Source: a virus. From it: a stretch of 52,138 bases of DNA. Below the pieces are notes generated by a model. It worked only from the letters and a program-made list of their open reading frames with translations, made no database searches and was not told the origin of the DNA. Position 1 is the first letter of the stretch. Every line of letters begins with the position of its first letter. Of this stretch, positions 14,935 through 23,341 are shown one piece after another. The DNA lies in IMG/VR virus record IMGVR_UViG_3300044839_000032, positions 1-52,138 of that record. One strand, given 5' to 3'. The position numbers and the translations under genes were made by a program.

Positions 14935-15086
14935 TCTCCACGAAGAAACTCAGATACGTTCGCCTGCTCCGCAAGACCTCGGTAGGTCGCATGGCTTGGT
15001 TCGAGGTCGAGGTCGGCGGAGTAACCTTCAAGGTCAAAAAGCGGATCAGCGACCTTCCGGCACACGCTCAACATTTACTTCCATGA
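14931..15086 (+). CDS. 51-residue basic protein, unknown
   Basis: ATGA overlap with NinG on the left and with the next gene on the right. Beta-rich middle (MAWFEVEVGGVTFKVKKR). No recognised motif. Confidence 0.6.
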   Translation: MISTKKLRYVRLLRKTSVGRMAWFEVEVGGVTFKVKKRISDLPAHAQHLLP

Positions 15087-15532
15087 CCACCAACCCAATC
15101 ACATCTAAGAAGCTGGAGGAGTTCTTGGAGCTCTGCGTCCGGTACAACGTCGGCGGAAAGGCGCATATCGCTACCCGAGCCTTCCTCTCCCAAGCCATAG
15201 ACGAAGCGTATGAGGCTGGAGTGGAAGTTCAAAAGGCGCATGACCGCGAACTTATCGGCCAGCTCCTATCGCCACAGTTCAACGCAGCCAAAGCTGCTCT
15301 TCTCGAAGCCCAGCAGCAAACAGCAAAGGAGATTCTGGAAGCGATACGAGCCCACCTCGCCAAGCGCGACGCCGCCTACGGTGACAAGCTCCACTTCGTA
15401 TTCTTCGAGGGCACCGAAAAGAACAACATGCTGAACACCTACCGCCAAGCCTTCACCGAAATCCTCGCCCTCATCTCCTCCAAATATCTCACCCCCAGCT
15501 CGGAAGGGGAAACCAAGAACAACGAAGCATGA
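15083..15532 (+). CDS. Hypothetical helical protein
   Basis: 149 residues from ATG 15083, in an ATGA chain. Predominantly alpha-helical, with a long amphipathic middle (about 55-95) likely to form a coiled coil. No motif recognised. Confidence 0.65.
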   Translation: MTTNPITSKKLEEFLELCVRYNVGGKAHIATRAFLSQAIDEAYEAGVEVQKAHDRELIGQLLSPQFNAAKAALLEAQQQTAKEILEAIRAHLAKRDAAYGDKLHFVFFEGTEKNNMLNTYRQAFTEILALISSKYLTPSSEGETKNNEA

Positions 15533-15726
15533 ACACCGAACTCATAAAAACCGGACTCGCCTTGGCCGACGCGGGCCTAGTGAACAACCCGACCGTTTGC
15601 ATCAAGGGAATGTCATCGTTCGCTTGCGTATGCGCCCCTTGCATGGAACATCTGCGCGCGGTCGTGGCGGTCTTCGCGGCCGAAGTCTTCTCGGACCCAT
15701 CACCAACCAATCAACTAGAAGCATGA
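15529..15726 (+). CDS. 65-residue Cys-containing protein, unknown
   Basis: ATGA-linked on both sides. Contains SSFACVCAPCMEHL, a possible metal or disulfide motif in the middle. Hydrophobic C-terminal helix. Function unknown. Confidence 0.55.
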   Translation: MNTELIKTGLALADAGLVNNPTVCIKGMSSFACVCAPCMEHLRAVVAVFAAEVFSDPSPTNQLEA

Positions 15727-15833
15727 ACGAAGACCTCTACGAGTTCCTCAAAGAAATCATCCTTTTTTTACCGACACGGGCTACGACCGGACTCGTCTCG
15801 GGCTTCTCCTCGACCACGCGCGGAACAGCATGA
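15723..15833 (+). CDS. Short ORF carrying a T_TTT_TTA slippery site; probably joined to the next gene
   Basis: In frame 0 it encodes only 36 residues. After codon 13 it reads CTT TTT TTA, a perfect -1 slippery heptamer (T TTT TTA, 15762-15768) in the right phase. A -1 shift changes a Ser/Thr-rich tail into ILFFTDTGYDRTRLGLLLDH, which looks far more protein-like, and runs without a stop into the following gene, giving one protein of about 128 residues. Either programmed frameshifting or a one-base deletion in the T-run explains this. Confidence 0.5.
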   Translation: MNEDLYEFLKEIILFLPTRATTGLVSGFSSTTRGTA

Positions 15834-16108
15834 ACAACGAAAAACCGGAACTCACCTGTCAATCCGTAGAGAAACACCTCCAGACCTGTGAGCTACATCC
15901 GATGGAGAAGGCTCGCTGGACCGGACCCGCAAGCGAGCATGAACCCCGCGAGTACCTGGACAAAATCGCGCAGGAAGCAGCAGAGACCAACCAACCAGGG
16001 GAGAGAACATCGGGCGGAGGTTATGGATACCGCGATCCGAAAACCGGTCAACAAATTCACGCGATCTTTATCGAGAGCAAGAAGACTAACCAACCAGATC
16101 AAGCATGA
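15830..16108 (+). CDS. Hypothetical protein (second half of the frameshift pair)
   Basis: 92 residues from its own ATG, overlapping the preceding stop by ATGA. Ends in a Gly-rich GGGYGYRDPKTGQQIHAIF segment. Its frame is continuous with the -1 frame of the preceding ORF, so it may be made both alone and as a longer fusion. Function unknown. Confidence 0.6.
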   Translation: MNNEKPELTCQSVEKHLQTCELHPMEKARWTGPASEHEPREYLDKIAQEAAETNQPGERTSGGGYGYRDPKTGQQIHAIFIESKKTNQPDQA

Positions 16109-16263
16109 TCATTCTCGCAGCCGTTCTCGGAGCTATCAGCGGGACAATCGCGGCCGGACTCCTGCTTTACGTTAGCGAGCGGATCGCTTGGCACCTCTGG
16201 GCGAAGAAGCGTCAAGAAGCAATCGACCGCAACCCGAACAACCGCATCAAGCACCATGCCTAA
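16105..16263 (+). CDS. Single-span small membrane protein
   Basis: 52 residues: hydrophobic residues 2-25 (AAVLGAISGTIAAGLLLYV), then a basic tail. ATG overlaps the previous stop by ATGA. Many phages carry such small inner-membrane proteins; function unknown. Confidence 0.6.
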   Translation: MIILAAVLGAISGTIAAGLLLYVSERIAWHLWAKKRQEAIDRNPNNRIKHHA

Positions 16264-16453
16264 CCTCCCTGATTTCTCGAAAAAACCGGAAGACCCTTCC
16301 CTTCAACGACACTGCAAGAGATGCCATAGAAACATCTCTGAAGAACCTTTAAGCCACAACAAGATCTGTGGAGGCTTTGCCGGACCCTGCTGGCCGTGGT
16401 GTAGTTATCCCGAAGGGAAGGACTTGCCGGAAAACAAGGGACAGGTACAGTAA
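16256..16453 (+). CDS. 65-residue Cys-rich protein
   Basis: HCKRCHRN and later CGG...CWPWC give a possible zinc site. Overlaps the preceding gene by 8 bp. Function unknown. Confidence 0.55.
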   Translation: MPNLPDFSKKPEDPSLQRHCKRCHRNISEEPLSHNKICGGFAGPCWPWCSYPEGKDLPENKGQVQ

Positions 16454-16457
16454 AGGC

Positions 16458-16652
16458 ATGGCCTCACTCGATGGAATCGCGAACGCCCGGAACTCGATCA
16501 GCGAGGCGGAAGCGAGGACCCGCGAGCGAATTCACAACCCGGCCAAGGTCTGCGGCATGTGCGGCGGACCCTATGAGTACCGGCTCGTCATCGGTCTCAG
16601 CTCCTGCGAACACGACGGCAAGCAATCAACCAACACACCCCAACCATGTTGA
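16458..16652 (+). CDS. 64-residue CxxC protein
   Basis: Helical, charged N-terminus followed by KVCGMCGGPYEY and a distal Cys-His pair. Start ATG 16458 has AAAGG upstream. Ends overlapping the 24-residue peptide gene. Function unknown. Confidence 0.55.
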   Translation: MASLDGIANARNSISEAEARTRERIHNPAKVCGMCGGPYEYRLVIGLSSCEHDGKQSTNTPQPC

Positions 16653-16720
16653 ACTTCATTCTCGGCTTTTTCACCTGCGTTCTCGTGCAGGCGATCATCA
16701 TCCGCAACGCGAACAACTGA
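16646..16720 (+). CDS. 24-residue hydrophobic peptide
   Basis: LNFILGFFTCVLVQAIII forms a single membrane helix. The ATG lies in an A/C-rich leader (CACACCCCAACC), and the stop overlaps the next ATG (TGATG), the same chain logic as its neighbours. Small but consistent with a real coupled gene. Confidence 0.4.
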   Translation: MLNFILGFFTCVLVQAIIIRNANN

Positions 16721-17136
16721 TGCCCCGTAAGCCCTCGATCAAACAAGCGAAGGCGATGGCGAACCTGTTGGAAAACGGTGGGAACGTCACGCGGGCCATG
16801 CTCGACGCGAACTTCTCTCCGGCCACTGCCAACAACCCGAAGAACCTAACCGAGAGCAAGGCGTTCAAAGAGAACTTCGCGGACCGTATCCCTGACGATC
16901 TCCTCGCCAAACGCCACCTCGAACTGCTGAACAAGCGCGAAGTCGTAAAGACCTTCAGCCACGAGACCGGAGAGACGGAAGTCGAGATAACCGACCAGCC
17001 GGACACCCAGGCAGTCTCAAAGGCTCTCGACATGGCCTACAAGCTCAAGGGCTCGTACGCTCCAGACAAGTCACTGACTCTGAGCCTCACGATCCCGGAC
17101 ATCATCAAAACTCTCGAAGAAGATGCAGGGACGTGA
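16720..17136 (+). CDS. terS: Terminase small subunit
   Basis: 138 residues from ATG 16720. SIKQAKAMANLLENGGNVTR and the following helix form the DNA-binding head; RHLELLNKREVV and SKALDMAYKLKGSYAPDK match small terminases that bind packaging sites and recruit the large subunit. It lies 180 bp before the large subunit, as expected. Confidence 0.82.
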   Translation: MPRKPSIKQAKAMANLLENGGNVTRAMLDANFSPATANNPKNLTESKAFKENFADRIPDDLLAKRHLELLNKREVVKTFSHETGETEVEITDQPDTQAVSKALDMAYKLKGSYAPDKSLTLSLTIPDIIKTLEEDAGT

Positions 17137-17323
17137 TCTAACGATTCACATTCGCGGCAACCGCGGCCCCGCCCGGTTCAAGGCCGTCATTCGTCTCCGT
17201 CGCCAAGCAGACACTCCCTACTCCCAAGCCATGATGCAGAACTTCGTCGAGCGCATGGAGCTCGTCCTCGATGACGACATTCTCGGCATCGTCGAGAAGA
17301 TCACCGTGAACACGCAGGAATGA
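17123..17323 (+). CDS. 66-residue protein between the terminase subunits
   Basis: Beta-rich N-terminus (RDLTIHIRGNRGPARFKAV), then a helix. Overlaps both terminase genes by 4-14 bp, so it is translationally coupled to packaging. Function unknown. Confidence 0.6.
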   Translation: MQGRDLTIHIRGNRGPARFKAVIRLRRQADTPYSQAMMQNFVERMELVLDDDILGIVEKITVNTQE

Positions 17324-18918
17324 CCGATGCGGAAGCAAAACTAAAGCTATCCGACCGGCTCTGGAGACTCTCCCACCTTTACAAGATCAAGACGAAGGAC
17401 ATGCGCCTTCGGACCTTCCGGCCGAACCCCGCCCAGGTTGCCTACCTCGCTGAAGAATCTGACCGGGACATCATCGTCAAAGCCCGGCAACTCGGCATGA
17501 CGACCTTGAAGGCCGTCGAGCTGCTCGACTTCTCCGTCACGACTCCGAACGCGAACGCCTGTCTGATCGCCCACGAGCGGGACAAGGTTCAGAAGCTCTT
17601 CGAGATCATCAGGCTCGCCTACGACAAGATGCCGGCAGAGCTTAGACCGGTAGCCAAGTACGACAACCGCAACGAGCTTTCCTTCCCCGCTCTCAATTCA
17701 AAGGTGTTCGTCGCGCTCGATACTAGAGGCGAAACCATCCACAACCTGCACGTCTCTGAGGTCGCCTATATCGAGCGGGCCGAAGAGAAGATGTTGGGTA
17801 TTCTGGAATCCGTCCCGAAGGACGGGATCATTTCGTTCGAGTCAACCGCGAACGGCATGAGCGGTTACTTCTACGACACCTGGGAGGACTCCCGTTCAGA
17901 GTTCCGTAAGCACTTCCTAGCGTGGTTCCTAGACCCTGAATACTCAGAACCCACCCAGAGCACGCTTTCAGACCTTGTCGCCCAGTACGAGCCACTACAG
18001 CTCCAGTACGGGCTCATACCGAAGATATGGGAGCAGTGCCATCTTTCTCCCGAACAGTTTGCCTTTTACATCGGTAAGGTCCGCCGGCACAAAGCCAAGG
18101 TCGTTCAGGAGTACCCCTCGACCGCGCTTGAAGCCTTCATCGCTTCCGGCCGGAACGTCTTTCACCCCTCGGACCTTCAGAAGCACCAGCCCCGGTTGCC
18201 CGTTGAGCGCATGTACCAGTCGCTCATGATCTACGAGAAGCCGCAACCAGGCTTCCGGTACACCATGGGGATCGACCCGGCTGAAGGAACCGGTAGGGAC
18301 AACTCGGTCATCGAGGTTTTGAATGCCTACACGGGCGAACAGGCGGCCGAGTTCGCAGACAACCAGATCCAGCCTGACCAACTGGCCGACTACGCCATCT
18401 CCATCGGCAAGATGTTCAACAACGCCTTCATGGTCCCTGAGGTGAATGCCCACGGTCTCGCGTTCGTGAACCGCGTCAAAACGAAATACGCGAACGTCTA
18501 CCGGAGGGAGCACTTCGACAAGACCAGCAACAGCTCCAGCTACTCGCTCGGTTGGAAGACAACGATGGTTACTAAACCGATTCTCGTCGATGACCTCGAA
18601 GAGGCCGTCAGAGTTGAAACGGTCCACGTCAGGTCCGAAGAGGCGCTGAAGGAGATGAAGGTATTCGTCCGTCTCGAGGAATCAGGCAGGCACGGATTTG
18701 GAGCCGAGGGCTCGAAGAAGGACGACCGGGTTATTGCCATGGGACTGGCTCTTCAGGGTGTGAAGCATCTTCCCAAGATGGCGACGCCAAAGAGCGACGC
18801 GCAGAAGCGGTTGGAGGAGTACGTCAGGGATCAGCAGGTCGCTCAGTACTTTCCGAATCGTCAGGAACCAGCAAGGGGCAGAAAGAGGTATCGAATCAGG
18901 GGTCGCGAAGCGACTTAG
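17320..18918 (+). CDS. terL: Terminase large subunit
   Basis: 532 residues. ATPase part: variant Walker A KARQLGMTT (about 54-62), Walker B region LHVSEVAYIE (about 143-152) and coupling FESTANG. Nuclease part: MGIDPAEGTGRDNS (about 315-328), PEVNAHG and the final KKDDRVIAMG (about 467), which supply the RNase H-like acidic triad. It cuts concatemeric DNA and drives it into the prohead through the portal encoded next. Confidence 0.93.
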   Translation: MTDAEAKLKLSDRLWRLSHLYKIKTKDMRLRTFRPNPAQVAYLAEESDRDIIVKARQLGMTTLKAVELLDFSVTTPNANACLIAHERDKVQKLFEIIRLAYDKMPAELRPVAKYDNRNELSFPALNSKVFVALDTRGETIHNLHVSEVAYIERAEEKMLGILESVPKDGIISFESTANGMSGYFYDTWEDSRSEFRKHFLAWFLDPEYSEPTQSTLSDLVAQYEPLQLQYGLIPKIWEQCHLSPEQFAFYIGKVRRHKAKVVQEYPSTALEAFIASGRNVFHPSDLQKHQPRLPVERMYQSLMIYEKPQPGFRYTMGIDPAEGTGRDNSVIEVLNAYTGEQAAEFADNQIQPDQLADYAISIGKMFNNAFMVPEVNAHGLAFVNRVKTKYANVYRREHFDKTSNSSSYSLGWKTTMVTKPILVDDLEEAVRVETVHVRSEEALKEMKVFVRLEESGRHGFGAEGSKKDDRVIAMGLALQGVKHLPKMATPKSDAQKRLEEYVRDQQVAQYFPNRQEPARGRKRYRIRGREAT

Positions 18919-18919
18919 G

Positions 18920-18973
18920 TAATCCACAGCTTTCGTAAGCCGCCGTTTGACGCCCATGCTATAAATAACTCAA
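18920..18973 (+). promoter_or_regulatory. Late promoter for the portal block
   Basis: TAATCCACAG (18920-18929), 30 nt, TATAAA (18960-18965), with TCAA at 18970-18973, 11 bp before the portal ATG. No TTGACA occurs at -35. The same box, spacing and TCAA recur at 23128, 38502 and (shorter spacing) 33383, so this looks like an activator-dependent phage promoter class. Confidence 0.65.
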
Positions 18974-18983
18974 CTCTCCCTCG

Positions 18984-21104
18984 ATGCCTCGCACCAAACC
19001 CTCCGCAAAAGCTTCATCGAAAGATACCGAGTCATCTGATACGGCTCCAGCCACGTCCCAGAACGTGAAGCCGTTGCCAGACGAGAAGGAAAATGGTTCG
19101 AGCTACTCCCCGACCGGGACCGAAGGCAAGGTCCAGAAGCAGTACCTCCGCAGGAAGCAGGAGATCCTCCAAAGCCGTACCAACGTCTCCGGCATCAACA
19201 TCGACCAGAAGATGCGGGAGTGGGACAAGAACTACTTCAACCGCGACGCAGACATCCCGCCGGCCGAGGTAGACGTTGACCAGAGACCTATCGCCATCAA
19301 CCGAGCGTACGGCAAGATCCAAACAGCCCTTGGAATCCTCGTAGACCGCAACCCGACGTACGTTCTAAACGAGAACATCGCGAAGTTCAGGGGAAACCGC
19401 GAGATCATCCGCGCCCTCGCTAACGCTTCATGGAAGAACTCGAACAGCCTCGGCCAGTTCAAGCTCTCCGTCTTCAACTGCGCCAAGCGCGGTTTCTTCG
19501 TCGGAAGGACCTACAACCGCATCATCGCGAACATGGGCCGGTTCCCGAAGACCATGGAGTCGAACGGCCGCATCAAGTACGAGAGCCGTCTCGTCACCCA
19601 CATGGACGACATCGGCTACGTGAACCTCGACAACCGGAACGTTTGGATCGACGAAGCCGCCCGGCCTGAAGATATGTACTCGATCAGAGACTGGATGTGG
19701 CGCGAGGTCTGGCACATCGACGACATCAAGGCCACGTTCCCGATCACTGAGTTCCCGAACATGAAGTACGTCCACTCCGGCGGCAACACCCAGGAGACGA
19801 TCTACGGCAGCTCCCAGAGCGAAGGCAACATGTCCGTGACTCAGGCCCGTGAGCACAAGAAGGGCATGACCGAGATCTTCTTCTACGAGAACTACAAGAC
19901 GGATTGGTTCATCATCGAGATCAACGGCATCATGGTGGTTTGGGAGCCGCTCCCCCAGTACCACAAGCGCATCTCGCTCGTTACCGGCCTTTGGTCCCTG
20001 CGTTCTGCTGAGGACATCTACGGCATCGGCGTTATCGAGGCGATGGAGCGATCCGAATCCCTCATTGATCGCATCAACAACATGGACCTTCGCCAGCTCC
20101 TGCTTTCGATCAACCCGCCCGGCTTTTACTCAGGAACCGAGGACTTCGAGAACGAAGAGATCAGGCTCAAAGCAGGCGTACTTCGTCGAACCCTCAACCC
20201 GAGAGATGTCAATTGGCTCATAGTCCCGAAGCCTGACGATGGCGCATCAAAGCGCATCGCACAGATCCAGCAGGACGAGGACAGGGACACAGGTATCACG
20301 AGAGCCGTTGAAGGCGACCCCTCGGCGCAGAACAGCAACGACACCGCCTTCGAACTCGGCCTCGACAAAGAAGCCGCCTTAAAGCGTCTCCGAATCCCCC
20401 TGAAGTCCTTCCAAAGCGCCCTCGAATGGGAGGCGAAGAACCGCATCGCGCTCATTCAGCAGACCTACTCTGATTTTCAGGTTGAACACATCGCTGACCA
20501 AGACGACATCTTTGATTACCTTGACGAGGTGAAGAAGGACCCGTCGTATTACTACATCGAGAACGAAGGCAAGGCAGGCGGGGAGAAGTTTTTCAAGAAG
20601 CAGTACCGCGAAGTCTCGCTCGCCGTCGAGCAGGACGAGAAGGGTAACTTCATCGAGACAGACCATGAGGCGTTCTTCAAAGTAAAACCCGAATGGCTCG
20701 CGTGGTCCGGGTCCGTGAGCGTCGATATGGACTCGCTCTTGGTTCAGTCAGATCAGGTGGAACAGGCCCAGACCATCAAGCTCACGAACCTACTCATGCC
20801 TATCTTCCAGCTCGGTCCTGAGATCGGAAAGAAGCCGGCCGAGCAGCTCCTTCAGGCGCACAACAAGGACCCGAAGAAGTGGCTCCCTGACGCGTGGCTG
20901 AACCCTCCTCAGAAAGAGGCCAAGCCAAACCTTCCGCCCGCTCTCGCGGCCCTTCAGGACCGGAATGCCGCGGCTCCAGGCGGCGGAGCAAACGCGAACC
21001 CGACCGCTCCATCTTCTTCAGCTCCCCAGTCTCAGACCCTAGTACCTCCGGGCGCAGTCGATACCGGAACACCACGCGGAATGCCGAATGCCACCGCTGC
21101 GTGA
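18984..21104 (+). CDS. Portal protein (P22-like)
   Basis: 706 residues. QRPIAINRAYGKIQTALGIL near residue 90 and a long helical core followed by a disordered Pro/Ala/Ser tail fit the large P22-type portals. Twelve copies form the DNA entry ring of the capsid and the tail attachment point. Length is in the usual P22 range (about 725). Confidence 0.85.
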   Translation: MPRTKPSAKASSKDTESSDTAPATSQNVKPLPDEKENGSSYSPTGTEGKVQKQYLRRKQEILQSRTNVSGINIDQKMREWDKNYFNRDADIPPAEVDVDQRPIAINRAYGKIQTALGILVDRNPTYVLNENIAKFRGNREIIRALANASWKNSNSLGQFKLSVFNCAKRGFFVGRTYNRIIANMGRFPKTMESNGRIKYESRLVTHMDDIGYVNLDNRNVWIDEAARPEDMYSIRDWMWREVWHIDDIKATFPITEFPNMKYVHSGGNTQETIYGSSQSEGNMSVTQAREHKKGMTEIFFYENYKTDWFIIEINGIMVVWEPLPQYHKRISLVTGLWSLRSAEDIYGIGVIEAMERSESLIDRINNMDLRQLLLSINPPGFYSGTEDFENEEIRLKAGVLRRTLNPRDVNWLIVPKPDDGASKRIAQIQQDEDRDTGITRAVEGDPSAQNSNDTAFELGLDKEAALKRLRIPLKSFQSALEWEAKNRIALIQQTYSDFQVEHIADQDDIFDYLDEVKKDPSYYYIENEGKAGGEKFFKKQYREVSLAVEQDEKGNFIETDHEAFFKVKPEWLAWSGSVSVDMDSLLVQSDQVEQAQTIKLTNLLMPIFQLGPEIGKKPAEQLLQAHNKDPKKWLPDAWLNPPQKEAKPNLPPALAALQDRNAAAPGGGANANPTAPSSSAPQSQTLVPPGAVDTGTPRGMPNATAA

Positions 21105-21324
21105 GAATCGGCACTTCCGTGCCCAGTGTGCCCTCATCGTCGAGCAGCATGAGGACACCATCAAAGCGATCCTCGAAGACGAGATGGCCACCATGTCCAA
21201 GGACGCCACGATCGGAGACAGCGAGTTCGAGATCGTGAAGTCAGCGATCTACACCGCAGGTCTCAAAGAAGGCATGAAGCGCGTACTAGCCAAACTTCAC
21301 GAATATGCCCGAAGAGAAAATTGA
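21088..21324 (+). CDS. 78-residue helical protein in head operon
   Basis: Overlaps the portal end by 17 bp and the next gene by 20 bp. Helical and charged (QHEDTIKAILEDEMATMSKD). Unknown, likely a head-assembly accessory. Confidence 0.6.
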   Translation: MPPLRENRHFRAQCALIVEQHEDTIKAILEDEMATMSKDATIGDSEFEIVKSAIYTAGLKEGMKRVLAKLHEYARREN

Positions 21325-21724
21325 ACGAACCTGGCAGATCAAGGCTCCGAACACCGGAACTATTTTTGAGTTCCGGCCCATCTTCCTTGCGAACGAGGAG
21401 AGCGGCGAAGTCGAGTGCAAAGAGATCCAGGTGAAGGTTGACGGCAAGGTCCACAAGTTCGCCTACGACAACCTCTACATGTTCATGTACTTCGTCTCGA
21501 ACGAAGAGATGCGCCGGAAGCTCATGCAGCGATACGAACAGCAAATTACGAGCATTCCCTACGACGTGACCTTCAAGCTCGACAAGCAAGAACGCGAGTC
21601 CGGCCACGCCCAGCGACGCATCACGCTCCAGGTTGGAGAGATCGCCATGGCCATGGTCCGCGCTGAAGCCGAGATGCTGCGAAGCAAGGACCCCACCATT
21701 CAAAAGATATTCAAAGGAACATAA
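21305..21724 (+). CDS. Hypothetical head-operon protein
   Basis: 139 residues with a beta-rich start (RTWQIKAPNTGTIFEFRPIF) and helical end. No family recognised. Tight overlap with neighbours indicates co-translation with portal and scaffold genes. Confidence 0.65.
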   Translation: MPEEKIERTWQIKAPNTGTIFEFRPIFLANEESGEVECKEIQVKVDGKVHKFAYDNLYMFMYFVSNEEMRRKLMQRYEQQITSIPYDVTFKLDKQERESGHAQRRITLQVGEIAMAMVRAEAEMLRSKDPTIQKIFKGT

Positions 21725-21750
21725 AGGTCGTAACCCAAAACAACACCAAC

Positions 21751-21909
21751 ATGGATGAAACCCCAAACGTCCCCGAAGTCCAGGAGGAAGCCGCCGAGCA
21801 AGCCCCTGAGGTTGTGGCTCCGACTGTTGAAGCGCCTGAAGCCGAAGAAGCGGCCGTTGAAGCTGCCGGCCCGGAAGAAGTAGCACCAGAAGAAGAAACC
21901 ACGGTCTAA
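21751..21909 (+). CDS. 52-residue Glu/Ala/Pro/Val-rich acidic peptide
   Basis: Low-complexity, strongly acidic and probably disordered. A/C-rich leader (CCCAAAACAACACCAAC) without Shine-Dalgarno. Could be a small scaffold or internal head component. Confidence 0.5.
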   Translation: MDETPNVPEVQEEAAEQAPEVVAPTVEAPEAEEAAVEAAGPEEVAPEEETTV

Positions 21910-21949
21910 AACCCGTGGTCCACGTCGCAAGTAACCCAATACAACATCA

Positions 21950-22648
21950 ATGCAGAAATGCGAAACGTGCGGCAAGGATTACAAGAACCTCGCCGCTCAT
22001 CAAAGGTCCGCGCACCCTGAACCTGTAGGCGAGATGGCTGGTACGGGCACCGTGCCAACTAGTCCCACAACTGCCCTCCCAACCGCCCCAGATCATTCTT
22101 CGACCGAAGCCATGATGGGCGAGATTCTCGGCTTGGTGCGGACCATCACGGAGAAGCAGGAAGCAGCGGACAAGCGGATTGACCGAATCGAGACCGGCGG
22201 CGCGAACGACTTCAAGCACGGCAAGAACGCTACGGACGTTGAAGCCGCGGACCGCTCGAAAGAGAACATCAACCCGCGTGTCGTCCAGATTGTCGAAGAA
22301 ACCCTCGGCGATGACTTCAAGGTGGAGCTGAAGCCCCACCGCGACCGCCCAGGCTTCGAGTTCACCGTCATCGTTCCTTCACGCCTCTCTGATCTCCCGA
22401 CCGACGACAGACCCGTGATGGACCTCACAAGCACCCACCCAAGGAAGTACAAGCTCGACCAGTACGGTGAGGTGATCTTCGAGACCTATCACCCAGAAGA
22501 CCGCAGGACCAGAGCTGTCTCCTCTACCGACAGCTACGACGTGATCCGCGAGCACTGTGAGCGTATCCGCGCCCACATCATCGCCACGTTCCAGAAGACG
22601 AACCGGCCAGTCCCCGAGTTCAAGCTCCGAGCGAGCCACCAACTCTAA
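21950..22648 (+). CDS. C2H2-finger protein of the head operon
   Basis: 232 residues. Residues 3-22 form a C2H2 finger (CETCGKDYKNLAAHQRSAH). A short coiled coil (about 65-85) follows, then a globular domain. I do not recognise the family. C2H2 fingers at the N-terminus are also seen in structural-operon proteins of some unclassified phages. Nucleic-acid binding is likely. Confidence 0.65.
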   Translation: MQKCETCGKDYKNLAAHQRSAHPEPVGEMAGTGTVPTSPTTALPTAPDHSSTEAMMGEILGLVRTITEKQEAADKRIDRIETGGANDFKHGKNATDVEAADRSKENINPRVVQIVEETLGDDFKVELKPHRDRPGFEFTVIVPSRLSDLPTDDRPVMDLTSTHPRKYKLDQYGEVIFETYHPEDRRTRAVSSTDSYDVIREHCERIRAHIIATFQKTNRPVPEFKLRASHQL

Positions 22649-23121
22649 TGGCAAGCCTTGCGATCAAGAACCGGCATCTCGTCGGCCTCTGCACCTGGCT
22701 TCAGGGCCTCGCCCTCGCCGGGAAGGAGAGCCGCGAGCGTACCCGCTTTGTAGACCTTTGCATTCCCCGAATCAGTGAGCTTGAGGGGTTGAAAGGTCAG
22801 GTTGTTGAGAAGTACTGCCTGAAGAACGAGGACGGCAGTCGGAAGACCATCGAGAAGGACGGCCGCATTCACTGGGACATTCCAGCCGACCAGGAAGCAG
22901 CGTTCCGAAAGGACCTCGAAGAGCTTGAGAACGAAGAGTTCCTCATCGATCTCCTTGACGGCAACATCTCGAAGGTGAACACCGTCCGCAATCTCGTTTT
23001 GAACACGGACTTCAAGTTCGGTCCAGCCGAGGAAGACGACGAAGCAGAGCGTGACGCGAAGGTCCGTCTGGCGCATGACTACTCCGAGTGGTGTATCGCG
23101 TTTGAGACACTCGAAGCGTAG
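22648..23121 (+). CDS. Hypothetical head-operon protein
   Basis: 157 residues, alpha-helical, ending in an acidic stretch. ATG overlaps the previous stop. No motif recognised. Last gene before the late promoter and small RNA at 23.13 kb. Confidence 0.65.
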   Translation: MASLAIKNRHLVGLCTWLQGLALAGKESRERTRFVDLCIPRISELEGLKGQVVEKYCLKNEDGSRKTIEKDGRIHWDIPADQEAAFRKDLEELENEEFLIDLLDGNISKVNTVRNLVLNTDFKFGPAEEDDEAERDAKVRLAHDYSEWCIAFETLEA

Positions 23122-23127
23122 GCCAAG

Positions 23128-23181
23128 TTATCAACAGAAACCGAAAGCGACAGTATGTGAACGGTGGTATAAATCAATCAA
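23128..23181 (+). promoter_or_regulatory. Late promoter for the small RNA and capsid block
   Basis: TTATCAACAG (23128-23137), 30 nt, TATAAA (23168-23173), TCAA at 23178-23181. Same geometry as the portal promoter. It would start the pseudoknotted RNA right at about 23178. Confidence 0.65.
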
Positions 23182-23341
23182 GTCGGTACCGTACCTTCAC
23201 AGTAGAAACCTAGATCTCCGGGGATCAGGGCTAAGTGCTGGCAGAGAGCAATCTCGGTCAGTTTGTGCTCTGGCAGTAACGGTTCCCCGGAGGTCCCGTT
23301 GCAGCCGGCACTTAGCTCTCGATCCTCACGAGAGCTTTTTC
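23178..23341 (+). ncRNA. Pseudoknotted small RNA ahead of the scaffold and capsid genes
   Basis: Flanked by a late promoter and a terminator, about 160 nt. Helix A: CTCCGGGGA (23216-23224) with TCCCCGGAG (23284-23292), 9 bp perfect. Helix B: GCTAAGTGCTGGC (23230-23242) with GCCGGCACTTAGC (23304-23316), 13 bp with one G-U. Order A-B-A'-B' makes a pseudoknot. AGAGC/GCTCT (245-249/267-271) adds a hairpin, and AACGG/CCGTT (278-282/296-300) brackets A'. Helix B overlaps the terminator's 5' arm by 3 nt, so folding could tune read-through. It could be a riboswitch-like attenuator, a packaging RNA or a free sRNA. No match to a family I know. Confidence 0.65.
23314..23341 (+). terminator. Terminator of the small RNA
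   Basis: AGCTCTCG (23314-23321), loop ATCCTCA, CGAGAGCT (23329-23336), then TTTTT. A perfect 8-bp stem with T-run, in front of the scaffold gene. The downstream genes either rely on read-through or on a start site between 23341 and 23414 that I cannot see. Confidence 0.9.

Noticed and set aside
23216-23316. HDV-like ribozyme
   Set aside because: Pseudoknot order is similar, but the spacing between helices and the lack of a P4/J4-2 arrangement do not fit.
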